DNA of 23,961 nt from a virus. Position numbers and translations under genes: made by a program. Shown piece after piece: positions 1 through 7,721 of the stretch (position 1 is its first letter; each line of letters begins with the position of its first letter). The stretch is from positions 1 to 23,961 of IMG/VR virus record IMGVR_UViG_3300021364_000173; one strand, given 5' to 3'. The notes beneath the pieces are model-generated. The model had not been told where the DNA came from. It ran no database searches and was given only the letters and a program-made list of their open reading frames with translations.

Positions 1-486
1 TGTTAAATCCCACTCCCAAATACGCCCATCATCGTTATGCAATCCAACAAGGTTTTCGCCAAAGTTATCTAGCTGCCATGTTGTTGCCTCTTGAGGAACA
101 CTATCGCTTGTAACTGATCTTGGCTGACCATAATAACCAGTGCCATAAAACCCAAAACCAAAACCAGTATTAACAGCCGCATCTTCGCGACCAGCCGCTA
201 AATCATCAGGCGTAATATCGTAGCAAATCCCTGCGCCTGTCATTGCTATTAGTTGGTCATGTGAGCCACCAGCAACCCAAGCTGTTCCATCGTTAGATTG
301 CCATGAGTGCATACCCCTAACAGGGTTATTAGCAAACGCTGCCTTTCGTGTTGTCCAACCACCAATAGGCTTTAAACTACCGTCTAACCACCGCACTAAA
401 CTACCGTCACGCCATCTATTTGACGCCTCAAACTCTGTGCCGTTTCTATAAAATCCTGCTGGTAATTTAATTGGGACTAGTGACAT
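1..486 (-). CDS. Partial phage tail/structural protein (N-terminal 162 residues)
   Basis: The frame opens at ATG 486 and runs without a stop to the left edge, so the C-terminal part lies outside the window. The protein begins MSLVPIKLPAGFYRNGTEF and is rich in Trp and Gly, with short blocks such as RWRDGSLVRW, GMHSWQSNDGTAW and TWQLDNFGENLVG. These blocks recur roughly every 30-40 residues and suggest a beta-propeller-like or repeated beta-sheet structure. This N-terminus is common in virion proteins of uncultured marine phages, usually next to fibre genes, so a tail or baseplate role is likely. The start overlaps the last 20 bp of the upstream gene, which suggests translational coupling. The family resemblance is from memory, and no enzymatic motif is visible. 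Confidence 0.75.
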   Translation of the reverse strand, partial: MSLVPIKLPAGFYRNGTEFEASNRWRDGSLVRWLDGSLKPIGGWTTRKAAFANNPVRGMHSWQSNDGTAWVAGGSHDQLIAMTGAGICYDITPDDLAAGREDAAVNTGFGFGFYGTGYYGQPRSVTSDSVPQEATTWQLDNFGENLVGLHNDDGRIWEWDLT

Positions 487-907
487 AAACCGACATATCC
501 TCGTTTGTTACGTTGTGAGTAATTAACACTTCACCGTCTTCTACCTGACTATCAAAATATTTATCGACAGCTAACCACCGTCCGTATGACGCTCTCATTA
601 ATCTTATTTTTTCAGCAACATTGTCTTCAGAAACTTCTGTGTAGTTGTCAGCATCATTCACTGAAAAGACGTTATAAACTGTTTCAGAGCTATCTAATGC
701 GTTTATTTCTGCATCTGTTAAAGGATTACCATAGGCGTAAGCCAGAACATCATTACCATCAATACGAAGTGTCTTGCTACTTACAGAGGGCTTTACAACA
801 CACCAATCAGTAGGATTATTATCTAATCTGGCTTTCATAGCTGTAACGGCTTCTTGCACTTCATCTAAAGTTTCGTAAGCTACTTGGGCATAAATATATC
901 TAGTCAT
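467..907 (-). CDS. Hypothetical protein in tail-fibre operon (146 aa)
   Basis: This is an acidic 146-residue protein with no family I can name. The first 30 residues read as a helix (YAQVAYETLDEVQEAVTAMK), followed by mixed alpha/beta sequence without low-complexity or collagen-like repeats, unlike the adhesins around it. It starts by a TAATG overlap (1 nt) with the end of the glycine-rich adhesin gene and overlaps the next tail gene by 20 bp, so it is embedded in the late operon. Possible roles are a fibre chaperone or a small tail accessory protein, but only its position supports this. It has no transmembrane segment or signal peptide. Confidence 0.7.
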   Translation of the reverse strand: MTRYIYAQVAYETLDEVQEAVTAMKARLDNNPTDWCVVKPSVSSKTLRIDGNDVLAYAYGNPLTDAEINALDSSETVYNVFSVNDADNYTEVSEDNVAEKIRLMRASYGRWLAVDKYFDSQVEDGEVLITHNVTNEDMSVYVTSPN

Positions 908-2073
908 TATGTGCCACCGTAAATTGTACCACTATTGCTAAGAGTATAAGAAACGCCACTATCATCTATAGCTTTACCAGCATCGCCACCTTGACATTGT
1001 ACAGATGTAAAAGCACCACGATAACCTCGGCCTCCTGTTGACCCCCAGCCGCCGCCACCGCCTGATTGACCTGTGTTGCCTCCTGAAGAACCATTTGCCC
1101 CTGCCTCGCCTCCTGCTCCACCATAAGGATTACTATAATGAGTGTGTCTAGTCCCAGGTAAAATTCTACCGCCTCCCCATCCACCGCCTGATACTTGGTC
1201 TTCACCAGACGATGTTACACCAGATCCACCAGCTTGAGCATTAAAGCTTTTAGACCAAGTTCCGTAGTTAGGAGAGTTTGATACTGAAACTATCCACGCT
1301 GCTTGATTAAGCTCACCACCAAAACCAATCCTAGGTCCGTTACCATTACCTGTTCCGTATATACCAAAATCCGAATATTGAGGGCCATTAGTAGTATAGT
1401 TAGGCCAGCCAGTACCATGATTATCGTTAAAGTTAGCAAACCCGCCTTCAGAGCCACCAGCTCCTCCGCCACCGCCCGAATAGGAATTTTGAGGCTCAAC
1501 GCCCGAAGAGCCACCGCCCCCTCCACCACCAGCTATATAAGCCCCAGAACTATTTGTAATGGTTACGCCACTTACACCCGAATTTATTTTAATAGCAGGG
1601 CCGCCATCTGTTCCTGTGCCTAAATTTGTTGTGCTATAACCAGAGTTATAAGCACTTGTTGTTGGGTGTGGTAAATTTTTAACTCTAATACCAGAACCAC
1701 CCTGACCGCCTTTACCTATAATTTTTCCATCGTTAATTATAGTGCAAGGTATATCAATCGTCAGTGCCGCCGTTGTTCTGCTATCTGACCAAACCCACAT
1801 ATTTGACGGTATACGCAAAGTACCGCCCGATGATATGTAAGTTGACGCAGTGATTTCTTGTCTTTGGTTTTGGCCGTTTATAGTGCCGCCAGACGTTAAT
1901 AATTCTTCTGAGCTTTGACCATAATATTCAAAAATTGAGTTAGTTGCCCCAGAAGCCTTACCAATAATATCTCTTATATCCGCATCATTTAATGAACAAG
2001 TCGTGCCGCTAGAGCCTCCTGCCTCAACATGAAGGTCATTGAGAGATATTGGCCCTGAAGTCTGTAACGCCAT
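907..2073 (-). CDS. Glycine-rich phage adhesin / tail-fibre tip protein (388 aa)
   Basis: The N-terminus (MALQTSGPISLNDLHVEAGG, then an SLNDADIRDIIG-like block and FEYYGQSS) matches a module shared by many marine phage fibre proteins and probably anchors the protein to the tail. Residues about 60-150 look beta-helical (SGGTLRIP, CTIINDGKIIGKGGQGG). From about residue 175 the sequence is packed with glycine tracts such as AGGGGGGGSSG, SGGGGGAGGSEGG and QSGGGGGWGSTGG, separated by variable aromatic stretches. This resembles the polyglycine-II helix sandwich of the T-even-type gp38 adhesins (known from phage S16), where the loops between glycine tracts contact the receptor. The role as a host-recognition tip is inferred from composition. 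The gene has TAATG junctions at both ends. Confidence 0.75.
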   Translation of the reverse strand: MALQTSGPISLNDLHVEAGGSSGTTCSLNDADIRDIIGKASGATNSIFEYYGQSSEELLTSGGTINGQNQRQEITASTYISSGGTLRIPSNMWVWSDSRTTAALTIDIPCTIINDGKIIGKGGQGGSGIRVKNLPHPTTSAYNSGYSTTNLGTGTDGGPAIKINSGVSGVTITNSSGAYIAGGGGGGGSSGVEPQNSYSGGGGGAGGSEGGFANFNDNHGTGWPNYTTNGPQYSDFGIYGTGNGNGPRIGFGGELNQAAWIVSVSNSPNYGTWSKSFNAQAGGSGVTSSGEDQVSGGGWGGGRILPGTRHTHYSNPYGGAGGEAGANGSSGGNTGQSGGGGGWGSTGGRGYRGAFTSVQCQGGDAGKAIDDSGVSYTLSNSGTIYGGT

Positions 2074-2549
2074 TAGACACTACCGTAAGCTGTTACGTTT
2101 CCTGTGACCGTTAAATTACCACTAGCATCTAGCTTCATTTTGTTAGAGCCACCTGTTGCAAAATATAAAACACCGCCGCTTTCTGTAATTTTCCAATTAC
2201 CAAAAACAACACCGCCAGAACTATCGTATACAACAGCTTTATTATTGACGACTGTTCCAGCCGCAGCACCATCAAGCAAATCAAACTCTGTAGAAGAAAC
2301 GCCTGTTGCCCTTAAATCTTTTGCATAATTTAAATCGTCATGCGTACCAGTAAAACCATCAATTTTATTTAATTCTGCCGCCGTTGTCGTGACAGTTGTG
2401 CCGTTTATTTTTAATGCGCTTAAATCAGGTGATACAGTGCCAGAGTTGCCGTTGACCGTATCTTGTACAGCCGTTAGTGCCGTATTGATTGTCTGACCCC
2501 ATGTGTCCTGACTACCACCCACTGTTGGAAGTGTTAAATTTAAAGCCAT
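2073..2549 (-). CDS. Tail-fibre repeat protein (158 aa)
   Basis: The N-terminus (LPTVGGSQDTWGQTINTALTAV) is the typical opening of phage fibre proteins that begin with a short tail-binding segment. It is followed by fibre repeats of the form TAAELNKIDGFTG and SSTEFDLLDGA, then VVYDSSGGVVFGNWKI and a closing LDASGNLTVTGNV beta-strand motif. These TAAELN/LLDG repeats are classic in long and side tail fibres. At 158 residues it is far shorter than a full fibre, so it may be a fibre subunit or adaptor that joins the following adhesin. It starts at ATG 2549 behind an AGGAG site six bases upstream, the first clear ribosome-binding site after a short gap. Its end overlaps the adhesin start by 1 nt (TAATG). 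Confidence 0.8.
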   Translation of the reverse strand: MALNLTLPTVGGSQDTWGQTINTALTAVQDTVNGNSGTVSPDLSALKINGTTVTTTAAELNKIDGFTGTHDDLNYAKDLRATGVSSTEFDLLDGAAAGTVVNNKAVVYDSSGGVVFGNWKITESGGVLYFATGGSNKMKLDASGNLTVTGNVTAYGSV

Positions 2550-2580
2550 TATAATCTCCTATTTATTAACACATATCATG

Positions 2581-3222
2581 TTATGCCGCTTCCGTCCATG
2601 TCTCAGATGGTGTGTCGGTTGTTTCTGTCCATATTTCTGCGCCAACAGAAATTTCTGTGTAAGTTTCGTCTGGCACACTAATTTCAGAAAATGGAAAACG
2701 TGCCGTTCCTACATCTACTAGCCCTGCACTTACTGGATTTGCAGAGAAAACAATAGTTAGCGTTAGTGTGCCTGTTCCTATCGTCGGATTGCCAGTGTCG
2801 AAAGTTGCCGCTACTAAATTGTGCGTTTGCGTTATTGTTGGGCTACCGACAGTTGGGTTTTGCGTAGCTATGTTAGTTCCAACAAGATTATAACTTACGC
2901 TTGCTGTTGGGCTTGCTATAGAAACTGCGCCGCTATCTACATTAGTTCCTGCAAGCTGATAATCATGGTTAAATGTAGCTGTGGCTATGTCTACCGCACC
3001 AGTGCTTATAGAAGCTGGCTGAAAAACTAATCCATAAAGTAAGGCGGCTGCATCTATTCGTACAGAACCAGTAATAACGTCAGGCGGATCAAAGCTTTCA
3101 ATCTCCACCATAACGGCATTTGGCACTGTGGGTGCGTTTGCCGTATAAACAGGGGTTAGGCTGTATTTAACAATACCTACGTCAGCAATTGACGCTCCTG
3201 CTATGGGAGCAAAGCCTAGCAT
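2581..3222 (-). CDS. Repeat-containing tail/virion protein (213 aa)
   Basis: The opening MLGFAPIAGASIADVG is typical of small virion proteins in tail operons. From about residue 65 to 180 the protein consists of five imperfect repeats of 22-25 residues. Each starts with a YxLxGTN-like strand (YGLVFQPA, YQLAGTNVD, YNLVGTNIA, HNLVAATFD, IVFSANPV) and contains a G-x-[VP]-x-[IV] turn. This resembles beta-repeat proteins found next to fibre genes in lambda-like and marine phages. The C-terminus holds a short Thr/Glu/Trp repeat (ETYTEISVG, EIWTETTD, ETWTEAA). There is no signal peptide. The gene starts immediately after the stop of the 56-residue gene. A tail decoration or fibre-linked role is inferred, and no binding specificity can be assigned. 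Confidence 0.7.
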   Translation of the reverse strand: MLGFAPIAGASIADVGIVKYSLTPVYTANAPTVPNAVMVEIESFDPPDVITGSVRIDAAALLYGLVFQPASISTGAVDIATATFNHDYQLAGTNVDSGAVSIASPTASVSYNLVGTNIATQNPTVGSPTITQTHNLVAATFDTGNPTIGTGTLTLTIVFSANPVSAGLVDVGTARFPFSEISVPDETYTEISVGAEIWTETTDTPSETWTEAA

Positions 3223-3393
3223 CTAGTCGGCCTCTGCTATGGTGTTACCCTCTGCCACCCATGCTTGTATGGCTTGCCAGTGTCGGTTACCTTCAGCACC
3301 CATTGGCACTGACCATTCTTCCCCATCAATGGTTGCGGTTACACCTACATTGTTACCGTCAACGGCTACATATTTAACTAATTTAATATTCAT
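3223..3393 (-). CDS. Small conserved phage protein (56 aa)
   Basis: This short gene runs from ATG 3393 to TAG 3223-3225. GGAG lies six bases before the ATG, and the start directly abuts the TAA of the upstream fibre gene. The protein opens MNIKLVKYVAVDGNNVGVTA, continues with a DGEEWSVPMG beta-hairpin and then a helix (NRHWQAIQAWVAEGNTI), and ends EAD. The pattern 'beta-sheet, VPxxxxNRHxxxIxxWVxxGNTIxxAD' recurs in tiny proteins beside fibre genes of marine phages and is reminiscent of fibre-assembly helper proteins. The chaperone role is inference. Its end touches the start of the repeat-containing virion protein gene. Confidence 0.75.
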   Translation of the reverse strand: MNIKLVKYVAVDGNNVGVTATIDGEEWSVPMGAEGNRHWQAIQAWVAEGNTIAEAD

Positions 3394-4380
3394 TTATAAC
3401 TCCGCATCATACCTAACGTACCCATTATTATTATCACTTTCAAACCTCATTCCTGCACTGTTAGCTATAGAACCGCTTATACCATGAAACCCTATAGTAG
3501 CGAAGGAAGTGTTACATCTGTTTTCGGTGCTAGTATAAGTTAAACTGCCAGTAGGCCTAGCATAAAGATAACAATTTGCTGTAGAAAAACTAGGCTTTAC
3601 TCTCATTACTTGAGTTAATGGGCCACTAAGATAAGCAGATGTAGTATCTATAGAACCGTTGAGAAAAATCGTGTAATAATTACCTTGATGATGCTGAAAA
3701 TACCTTTGGCACTTGCGGAGAGTAGTTTCATATGGTTCATGCTCGAAGGGTGTACTTTGCGACCCAACTTCTAACTGGACGCCTGTGATGTCTAGTGTCC
3801 AAGCATCCGTTGAAGTATCTGTATCTTGACCAATTAAAAAAGAACCATAGTTACCATTGCCAACTGTTTTACCTGATATAGATGCCATCGTCACTTTGAA
3901 GGTAAACCTTTGCCATGTAGAGGTTAAAGTTAAATCTTGAACAGTAGTGTAAACATCGCTTGAGCCGCCAGAACCAAAACTCTGATGAAACTTTACGCTT
4001 AATTTACCAAGCGTAGATGGGTTAGAACCTTTAGCGTAAAAAGACAAAACCATGTCACCTTGAAACTTAGCAACGTCCTCAATCCTTGTCATAAGAAAAT
4101 GGTTGTCATTTCCAGAAGTGCATTCGTGCCGTAAGAACTTTGTAAACTCAGTTGGTAGACCAGTTTCTCCACCTACGGTAACAGTCTGCTGCGACTGATT
4201 GTAAGTTGCACCAGAAGCGTTAACACGAAAACGGTCAATTGTTTTATATCCCGAACCTGTCTGGCTACTTACACTTGTTGAGCGCTGGCTTATAATCATG
4301 GAACCATTAGTCACCAAATTTCTGTTACCAAGCTGTCCATCAGTAGGAAGATTGTCTGCGAGTTTTCGTGCGTTGCTCAT
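3394..4380 (-). CDS. Tail-fibre protein with carbohydrate-binding-like domain (328 aa)
   Basis: Residues about 15-55 carry the phage fibre motif LGNRNLVTNGSMIISQRS...YKTIDRF. Residues about 100-215 form a beta-sandwich with FYAKGSNP, WQRFTFKV and a closing WTLDITGVQLEVGSQSTPFEHEPYETTLRKCQRYFQ (described here by its blocks). This arrangement is well known in receptor-binding fibre proteins with a carbohydrate-binding-module-like fold. The remaining ~100 residues are a variable head that probably contacts the host. The gene starts at ATG 4380 behind AGGAGG. It is followed directly by the 56-residue gene, whose product could assist its folding. The fold assignment comes from motif recognition, and the ligand is unknown. 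Confidence 0.85.
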   Translation of the reverse strand: MSNARKLADNLPTDGQLGNRNLVTNGSMIISQRSTSVSSQTGSGYKTIDRFRVNASGATYNQSQQTVTVGGETGLPTEFTKFLRHECTSGNDNHFLMTRIEDVAKFQGDMVLSFYAKGSNPSTLGKLSVKFHQSFGSGGSSDVYTTVQDLTLTSTWQRFTFKVTMASISGKTVGNGNYGSFLIGQDTDTSTDAWTLDITGVQLEVGSQSTPFEHEPYETTLRKCQRYFQHHQGNYYTIFLNGSIDTTSAYLSGPLTQVMRVKPSFSTANCYLYARPTGSLTYTSTENRCNTSFATIGFHGISGSIANSAGMRFESDNNNGYVRYDAEL

Positions 4381-4389
4381 GTGTTCCTC

Positions 4390-5394
4390 CTAACCTACTA
4401 AAAATCCTGCAAAGTGGCAGTGATTTATATAAACGCTTCCACTATGACCACTTCTATATCCCACGTTTATATAATCATTAGCAGCCAAATTTAAAACTGT
4501 TGAAGTTCCAGTCATAGAATTAGTTGTGTGTGCAGTAGCTATTCCATGAGTATCGCTAGGAGTAATATCATTACCATTCTTTTTTATTGTAAATTGCTTA
4601 CCAGAGTCATAACTAAAAATAGCGTAATTAAAACAATAAGCTCCTGCTACTGGGGCGGTAAATCTTCCATTTGATGTATTAAAGTTATTTCCTTTATCAA
4701 ATTGTTCGTTGACTATGTTAATTATAGCACCAGAAGTAAAAGAAGTTTGTCCAGCATTGCCTACCGCTAAAAAAGCTGGTTGATTAGGCATTGTCACATT
4801 GCCTGAACTGTCTATGTTTATTCTACTTGTTGCATTAGTAGCTATTAACATCCCATCAGTATTATTATCGTACTGTAGGTATCCTTTATAAATGTCTGTG
4901 CCTGTTGTTCCATCACCCATAAGAATACTACATTGGTTAGATGTGCCGCTTACAAGGCTAACTTCTGCGTTTCCAGTAGTGCTTAAAGCACTAAGCTGAC
5001 GTAGAGGTGACGTTGTTCCCACACCTATAGAGCCACTGCTTAACAATAAGTTGCCACTCATAGTATCGCCAGAAGCATTGACGTATCTCGTATCGGCTGC
5101 ACTTTTGGTATAGTGATCTGCGCTTTCAAAAGTTAGAAAAGCAGTAATAGTAACCTCATCTCCTGCGGCTGCACCAGAAACAAGCGTTACCGTGGTTGTG
5201 CTTGCGGAATAGTCACTCTCTTCGAGCTTGATACCGTTCATATGAACCATCAGGTCTGACGGTGAACAGGCAAGCGTATTACCGTTTGCGTCAGCGCCAG
5301 TAAAAGCTGTCTGATTAGCCGTGGCTTGATATGTAAAAATGTTAGCGGATTGTCTGCTAACTACCTTAGTGGGGCTACTACCGATATAAGCCAT
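4390..5394 (-). CDS. Tail-fibre protein with C1q-like head (334 aa)
   Basis: The N-terminal ~95 residues (MAYIGSSPTKVV, then LMVHMNGIKLEESDY and GDEVTITAFLTF) are a tail-attachment module shared with the 155-residue gene at 7718-8185. Next is a fibre-shaft motif, YVNASGDTMSGNLLL, with GVGTTSP typical of trimeric fibre shafts. The C-terminal ~135 residues form a C1q/TNF-like beta-sandwich (FNTSNGRFTAPVAGAYCFNY, LAANDYINV, HFAGFLVG at the end). The shaft and head resemble the product of 8195-8854, including the SNGxFTAPVAG core and the HFxGxLxG terminus, so the two are probably paralogues with different anchors. The start lies behind AGGA. Such heads usually trimerise and bind host surface structures. 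Confidence 0.85.
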   Translation of the reverse strand: MAYIGSSPTKVVSRQSANIFTYQATANQTAFTGADANGNTLACSPSDLMVHMNGIKLEESDYSASTTTVTLVSGAAAGDEVTITAFLTFESADHYTKSAADTRYVNASGDTMSGNLLLSSGSIGVGTTSPLRQLSALSTTGNAEVSLVSGTSNQCSILMGDGTTGTDIYKGYLQYDNNTDGMLIATNATSRINIDSSGNVTMPNQPAFLAVGNAGQTSFTSGAIINIVNEQFDKGNNFNTSNGRFTAPVAGAYCFNYAIFSYDSGKQFTIKKNGNDITPSDTHGIATAHTTNSMTGTSTVLNLAANDYINVGYRSGHSGSVYINHCHFAGFLVG

Positions 5395-5403
5395 TTTAGT
5401 TCC

Positions 5404-5670
5404 TTACTCTGGAGGTGTGGCCTCTGCATTAGCTTCGGCGGCTGTTTGAACAACTTCTAAATCAAACGCTTGCGTTACTTGGGCGTCTTCACCTACAGCT
5501 AAAGCAACATCATTAGCGTTGCAGTGAGCCACAAGCGCAGCAATAATTTCATCTTTAGCTATTCTAGCTCGATTGGTTAACGCATTGTCTGCCCAATCTT
5601 GTACACTAGCGGCTGCATACTCCATGCACTTATTTTCTGTGTCTGTTAAAGTTACTGTAATGTCTGGCAT
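5404..5670 (-). CDS. Small conserved phage protein (88 aa)
   Basis: This acidic 88-residue protein begins MPDITVTLTDTENKCMEYAA, continues as a long helix (VQDWADNALTNRARIAKDEI), then IIAALVAHCNANDVALAVG, and ends in an acidic tail, AEANAEATPPE. Very similar small proteins accompany fibre genes in marine and cyanobacterial phages, but I know of no experimental function. The gene has a strong AGGAG site before ATG 5670 and is tightly packed between the tail-assembly-chaperone-like gene and a C1q-headed fibre. A small assembly or scaffold role is a guess from context. Confidence 0.7.
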   Translation of the reverse strand: MPDITVTLTDTENKCMEYAAASVQDWADNALTNRARIAKDEIIAALVAHCNANDVALAVGEDAQVTQAFDLEVVQTAAEANAEATPPE

Positions 5671-5679
5671 TTTAATCTC

Positions 5680-6066
5680 CTATGATGGTTTTGTAGGCCA
5701 AGTCACATCATCTAAAGATGTTGCACTATCTGTTATGTCTCTTAGCGCCTGACGGTAGGTTGTACGCTCAGAACTCATGGTTAGGTCACTAGACGCCCAC
5801 CAATCGGTTTCTGCTAGTCTACGGTTACGCTCCTCGCGCAGTAGCCTCATTGGTTCTGCATTTTCTAGCTCAGTTTTCTTAGCTGATACCGCCGACCATG
5901 TTGTACCAAAATCATCAGGATTGTCACTTTCTATGGCAGAGCCGTTAGCATCTGCGCCTGTGACTTTACGAAACATTTCGTTAAACTCTGCCTCAGAAGT
6001 AGGTTCGCCACGTAACACCCATTCGGTTACGCCTAGTTCTTGTAATGCTGTTGCTATATCTGTCAT
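5680..6066 (-). CDS. Phage tail-assembly chaperone-like protein (128 aa)
   Basis: The C-terminal half carries LREERNRRLAETDWW, then SDLTMSSERTTYRQALRDI and a WPTKP ending. This is the signature of the small phage tail-assembly-chaperone family (the Phage_tail_APC type) that usually sits next to fibre genes. The N-terminal half (LQELGVTEWVLRGEPTSEAEF, described by its start) resembles the N-terminal module often fused to this domain. Members are thought to help fold or attach fibres, though most are uncharacterised. The start is ATG 6066 behind AAGGA. The gene lies amid the C1q-headed fibre genes, as expected. Confidence 0.75.
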   Translation of the reverse strand: MTDIATALQELGVTEWVLRGEPTSEAEFNEMFRKVTGADANGSAIESDNPDDFGTTWSAVSAKKTELENAEPMRLLREERNRRLAETDWWASSDLTMSSERTTYRQALRDITDSATSLDDVTWPTKPS

Positions 6067-6076
6067 TTGTTTATCC

Positions 6077-6652
6077 TTATGCTAACTTAACTATGGATAT
6101 ATAAGTTCTATTCTGGTGGGTTGTCATACTGCCTCCGCTGTTATGATAAGCCCATAATTCAAGATAATCATTTGCCGTTAATGTAAGTATGTAACAATTT
6201 TGCATTACAACTTGTGCAGAACTATTTGCAGAGTCACCATTCTGCAACCATTCATCAGCCAAACCTTTAGAAGCATTTGTGCTTCCATTTAATCTTATAC
6301 CAACATGGGCTTGCTCTGCACCACCATGATAACCAACTTGACCATTTACTAAATAAATACCAGCGTGTTGGATTGTTATTCTATGATTTGATGATCCATC
6401 AAAACTAACATTCTCATTAAACAATGCACTGTTTAGTTCTATTTTGGTTGAAGTTGTGTTGCTTATAGTTTGACTAGATGAATTTCTAAAAGCACCAGCA
6501 ACCCTATTAGGAATACTGATAAGTCCATTACTATCTATGTTTAACCCAGTAGTACCATTAGGATTTTTTAGGCTTGTAGTATTACTAGCTGTAGTAATAA
6601 GATCATTACCACTAGTGTTCTGTATCGTATCAACTTTTAAGATAGAACTCAT
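6077..6652 (-). CDS. Fibre/adhesin protein with C1q-like domain (191 aa)
   Basis: I place the start at ATG 6652, which overlaps the upstream stop as ATGA. An ATG 13 codons further upstream exists but lies inside the previous gene. The N-terminus MSSILKVDTIQNTSGN is the anchor module shared with the next two genes upstream (MSILKVDTI, MSTLHVENL). After a short shaft (TTGLNIDSNGLISIP) comes a C1q/TNF-like beta-sandwich with ITIQHAGIYLVNGQVGYHGG, IRLNGS, LTANDYLELWAYH and a final YISIVKLA strand. It probably forms a small trimeric receptor-binding head on the tail. The anchor and C1q assignments are from motif recognition, and the ligand is unknown. Confidence 0.8.
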   Translation of the reverse strand: MSSILKVDTIQNTSGNDLITTASNTTSLKNPNGTTGLNIDSNGLISIPNRVAGAFRNSSSQTISNTTSTKIELNSALFNENVSFDGSSNHRITIQHAGIYLVNGQVGYHGGAEQAHVGIRLNGSTNASKGLADEWLQNGDSANSSAQVVMQNCYILTLTANDYLELWAYHNSGGSMTTHQNRTYISIVKLA

Positions 6653-7149
6653 TGGGCTATCTCCATGACTGTCATTGTTTGGTTGCCCCAATCATAATTA
6701 AGACCAGAACTGTTGCCTCCAAACGACCTGTAATAAACTCGATACTGTCTACTTGTTGTGTTTCCTGCCGTTTCACTAACTACCATACTAACATTTTTAT
6801 GCTCATTATGATTAGCCACCCCAGCATTATATTCAAACGCATCTCCATTACTCCCAGCGCCTAAACGAGTAGTACCATCTTTGTAAATTGCTAAAACTAT
6901 ACCATCTGTAGTGTTACCACTATCATTCTTTACGTGTACCACTGCCTTAACAATAATTAGAGATGATGCAAACTTAGGTGTAAAATCTAAAAGAACTCCA
7001 CTTGCTACATAAGAAGTTGAAGTTGTCATAGTTTCACCCGATGATCCTGTTGGGCTTTGATAATATTTTACTTGAATAACATGACCAGGAATAGCCACCC
7101 CATTGCCAGTAGTCTTTTCGTTTATGGTGTCTACCTTTAGGATGCTCAT
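6649..7149 (-). CDS. Fibre/adhesin protein, MSxLKVDTI-anchor family (166 aa)
   Basis: The start is set at ATG 7149, which overlaps the upstream TAA as TAATG. An ATG six codons earlier would lie deeper inside the upstream gene. The protein opens MSILKVDTINEKTTGNGV, then GHVIQVKYYQSPTG, then a beta-sandwich (LLDFTPKFASSLIIVKAVVH, GIVLAIYKDGTTR, YRVYYRSFGG, TMTVMEIAQ). The blocks HVIQVK, FTPKFASS and the terminal MEIA also occur in the upstream neighbour (QVIQVK, ITPKLASS, CMEIA), so the two are tandem paralogues. The fold resembles a jelly-roll fibre head. The genes at both ends are translationally coupled. Confidence 0.8.
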   Translation of the reverse strand: MSILKVDTINEKTTGNGVAIPGHVIQVKYYQSPTGSSGETMTTSTSYVASGVLLDFTPKFASSLIIVKAVVHVKNDSGNTTDGIVLAIYKDGTTRLGAGSNGDAFEYNAGVANHNEHKNVSMVVSETAGNTTSRQYRVYYRSFGGNSSGLNYDWGNQTMTVMEIAQ

Positions 7150-7721
7150 TAAGCTATCTCCATACAATGTAAAAACGAGCCACCACCATTATCATTAATT
7201 CTTGCAATGGATGAGCCACTAGATCTATTTGCATAGACTGTAAAAATTAATGGGTCAGTAGTTGAATATTGGTCATAAAATGTTGATGTGTGTGACCTCG
7301 TTGAAATTCTACCGCCAGTATTATTTCTATGTGACTCTGAAATGGCAGGGTTTTGTCCTCCACCATCCATTGCACTAACAAAGGTGCTACCCCCATTAGT
7401 CGACACATAAATTGCAACGCTCATGTGCGCTCCATCATCTACAATAGAATGATAACTGAAATTACATAATATATAACTACTAGACGCTAGTTTTGGTGTA
7501 ATTGACACCCTATAGTTGCCAGATACTTCTGCTAAAGTAGTAGAGGAAAATGTACTTGCGGCAGTACGAATACTACTTGTTTTCACTTGAATAACTTGTC
7601 CTGCACTAGGAATAACCGTTCCACTACTAGCATCAAGCGTCTGACCAGACGGTACAATAATCTTATTAGCATTACTGCCAGAGCTAAGACCTTTTAGATT
7701 TTCTACATGAAGTGTACTCAT
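7149..7721 (-). CDS. Fibre/adhesin protein, tandem paralogue (190 aa)
   Basis: It opens MSTLHVENLKGLSSGSNANK, followed by IIVPSGQTLDASSGTV, a motif common in phage fibre proteins. The C-terminal sandwich has GQVIQVKTSSIRT, SITPKLASSSYILCNF, HMSVAIYVSTNGG, DPLIFTVYANRSSGSS and a closing FLHCMEIA. It is clearly related to the next gene (6649-7149) through the VIQVK, TPKxASS and MEIA blocks. The ATG (7721) overlaps the upstream TGA as ATGA. It probably forms one of several alternative or complementary host-recognition heads. No shaft repeats of the TAAELN type are present. Confidence 0.8.
   Translation of the reverse strand: MSTLHVENLKGLSSGSNANKIIVPSGQTLDASSGTVIPSAGQVIQVKTSSIRTAASTFSSTTLAEVSGNYRVSITPKLASSSYILCNFSYHSIVDDGAHMSVAIYVSTNGGSTFVSAMDGGGQNPAISESHRNNTGGRISTRSHTSTFYDQYSTTDPLIFTVYANRSSGSSIARINDNGGGSFLHCMEIA

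Noticed and set aside
1303-1623. Plus-strand frame of 106 codons across the adhesin gene
   Set aside because: It is the reverse side of a glycine- and serine-rich gene, with no ribosome-binding site and implausible protein composition.
907-2073. Diversity-generating retroelement variable region in the glycine-rich adhesin or fibre array
   Set aside because: No reverse transcriptase, accessory gene or near-identical template repeat was found in the window.
5777-6085. Plus-strand frame of 102 codons opposite the tail-assembly-chaperone-like gene
   Set aside because: It fully shadows a well-supported minus-strand gene, has no start signal, and is Ser/Leu-rich as reverse frames usually are.
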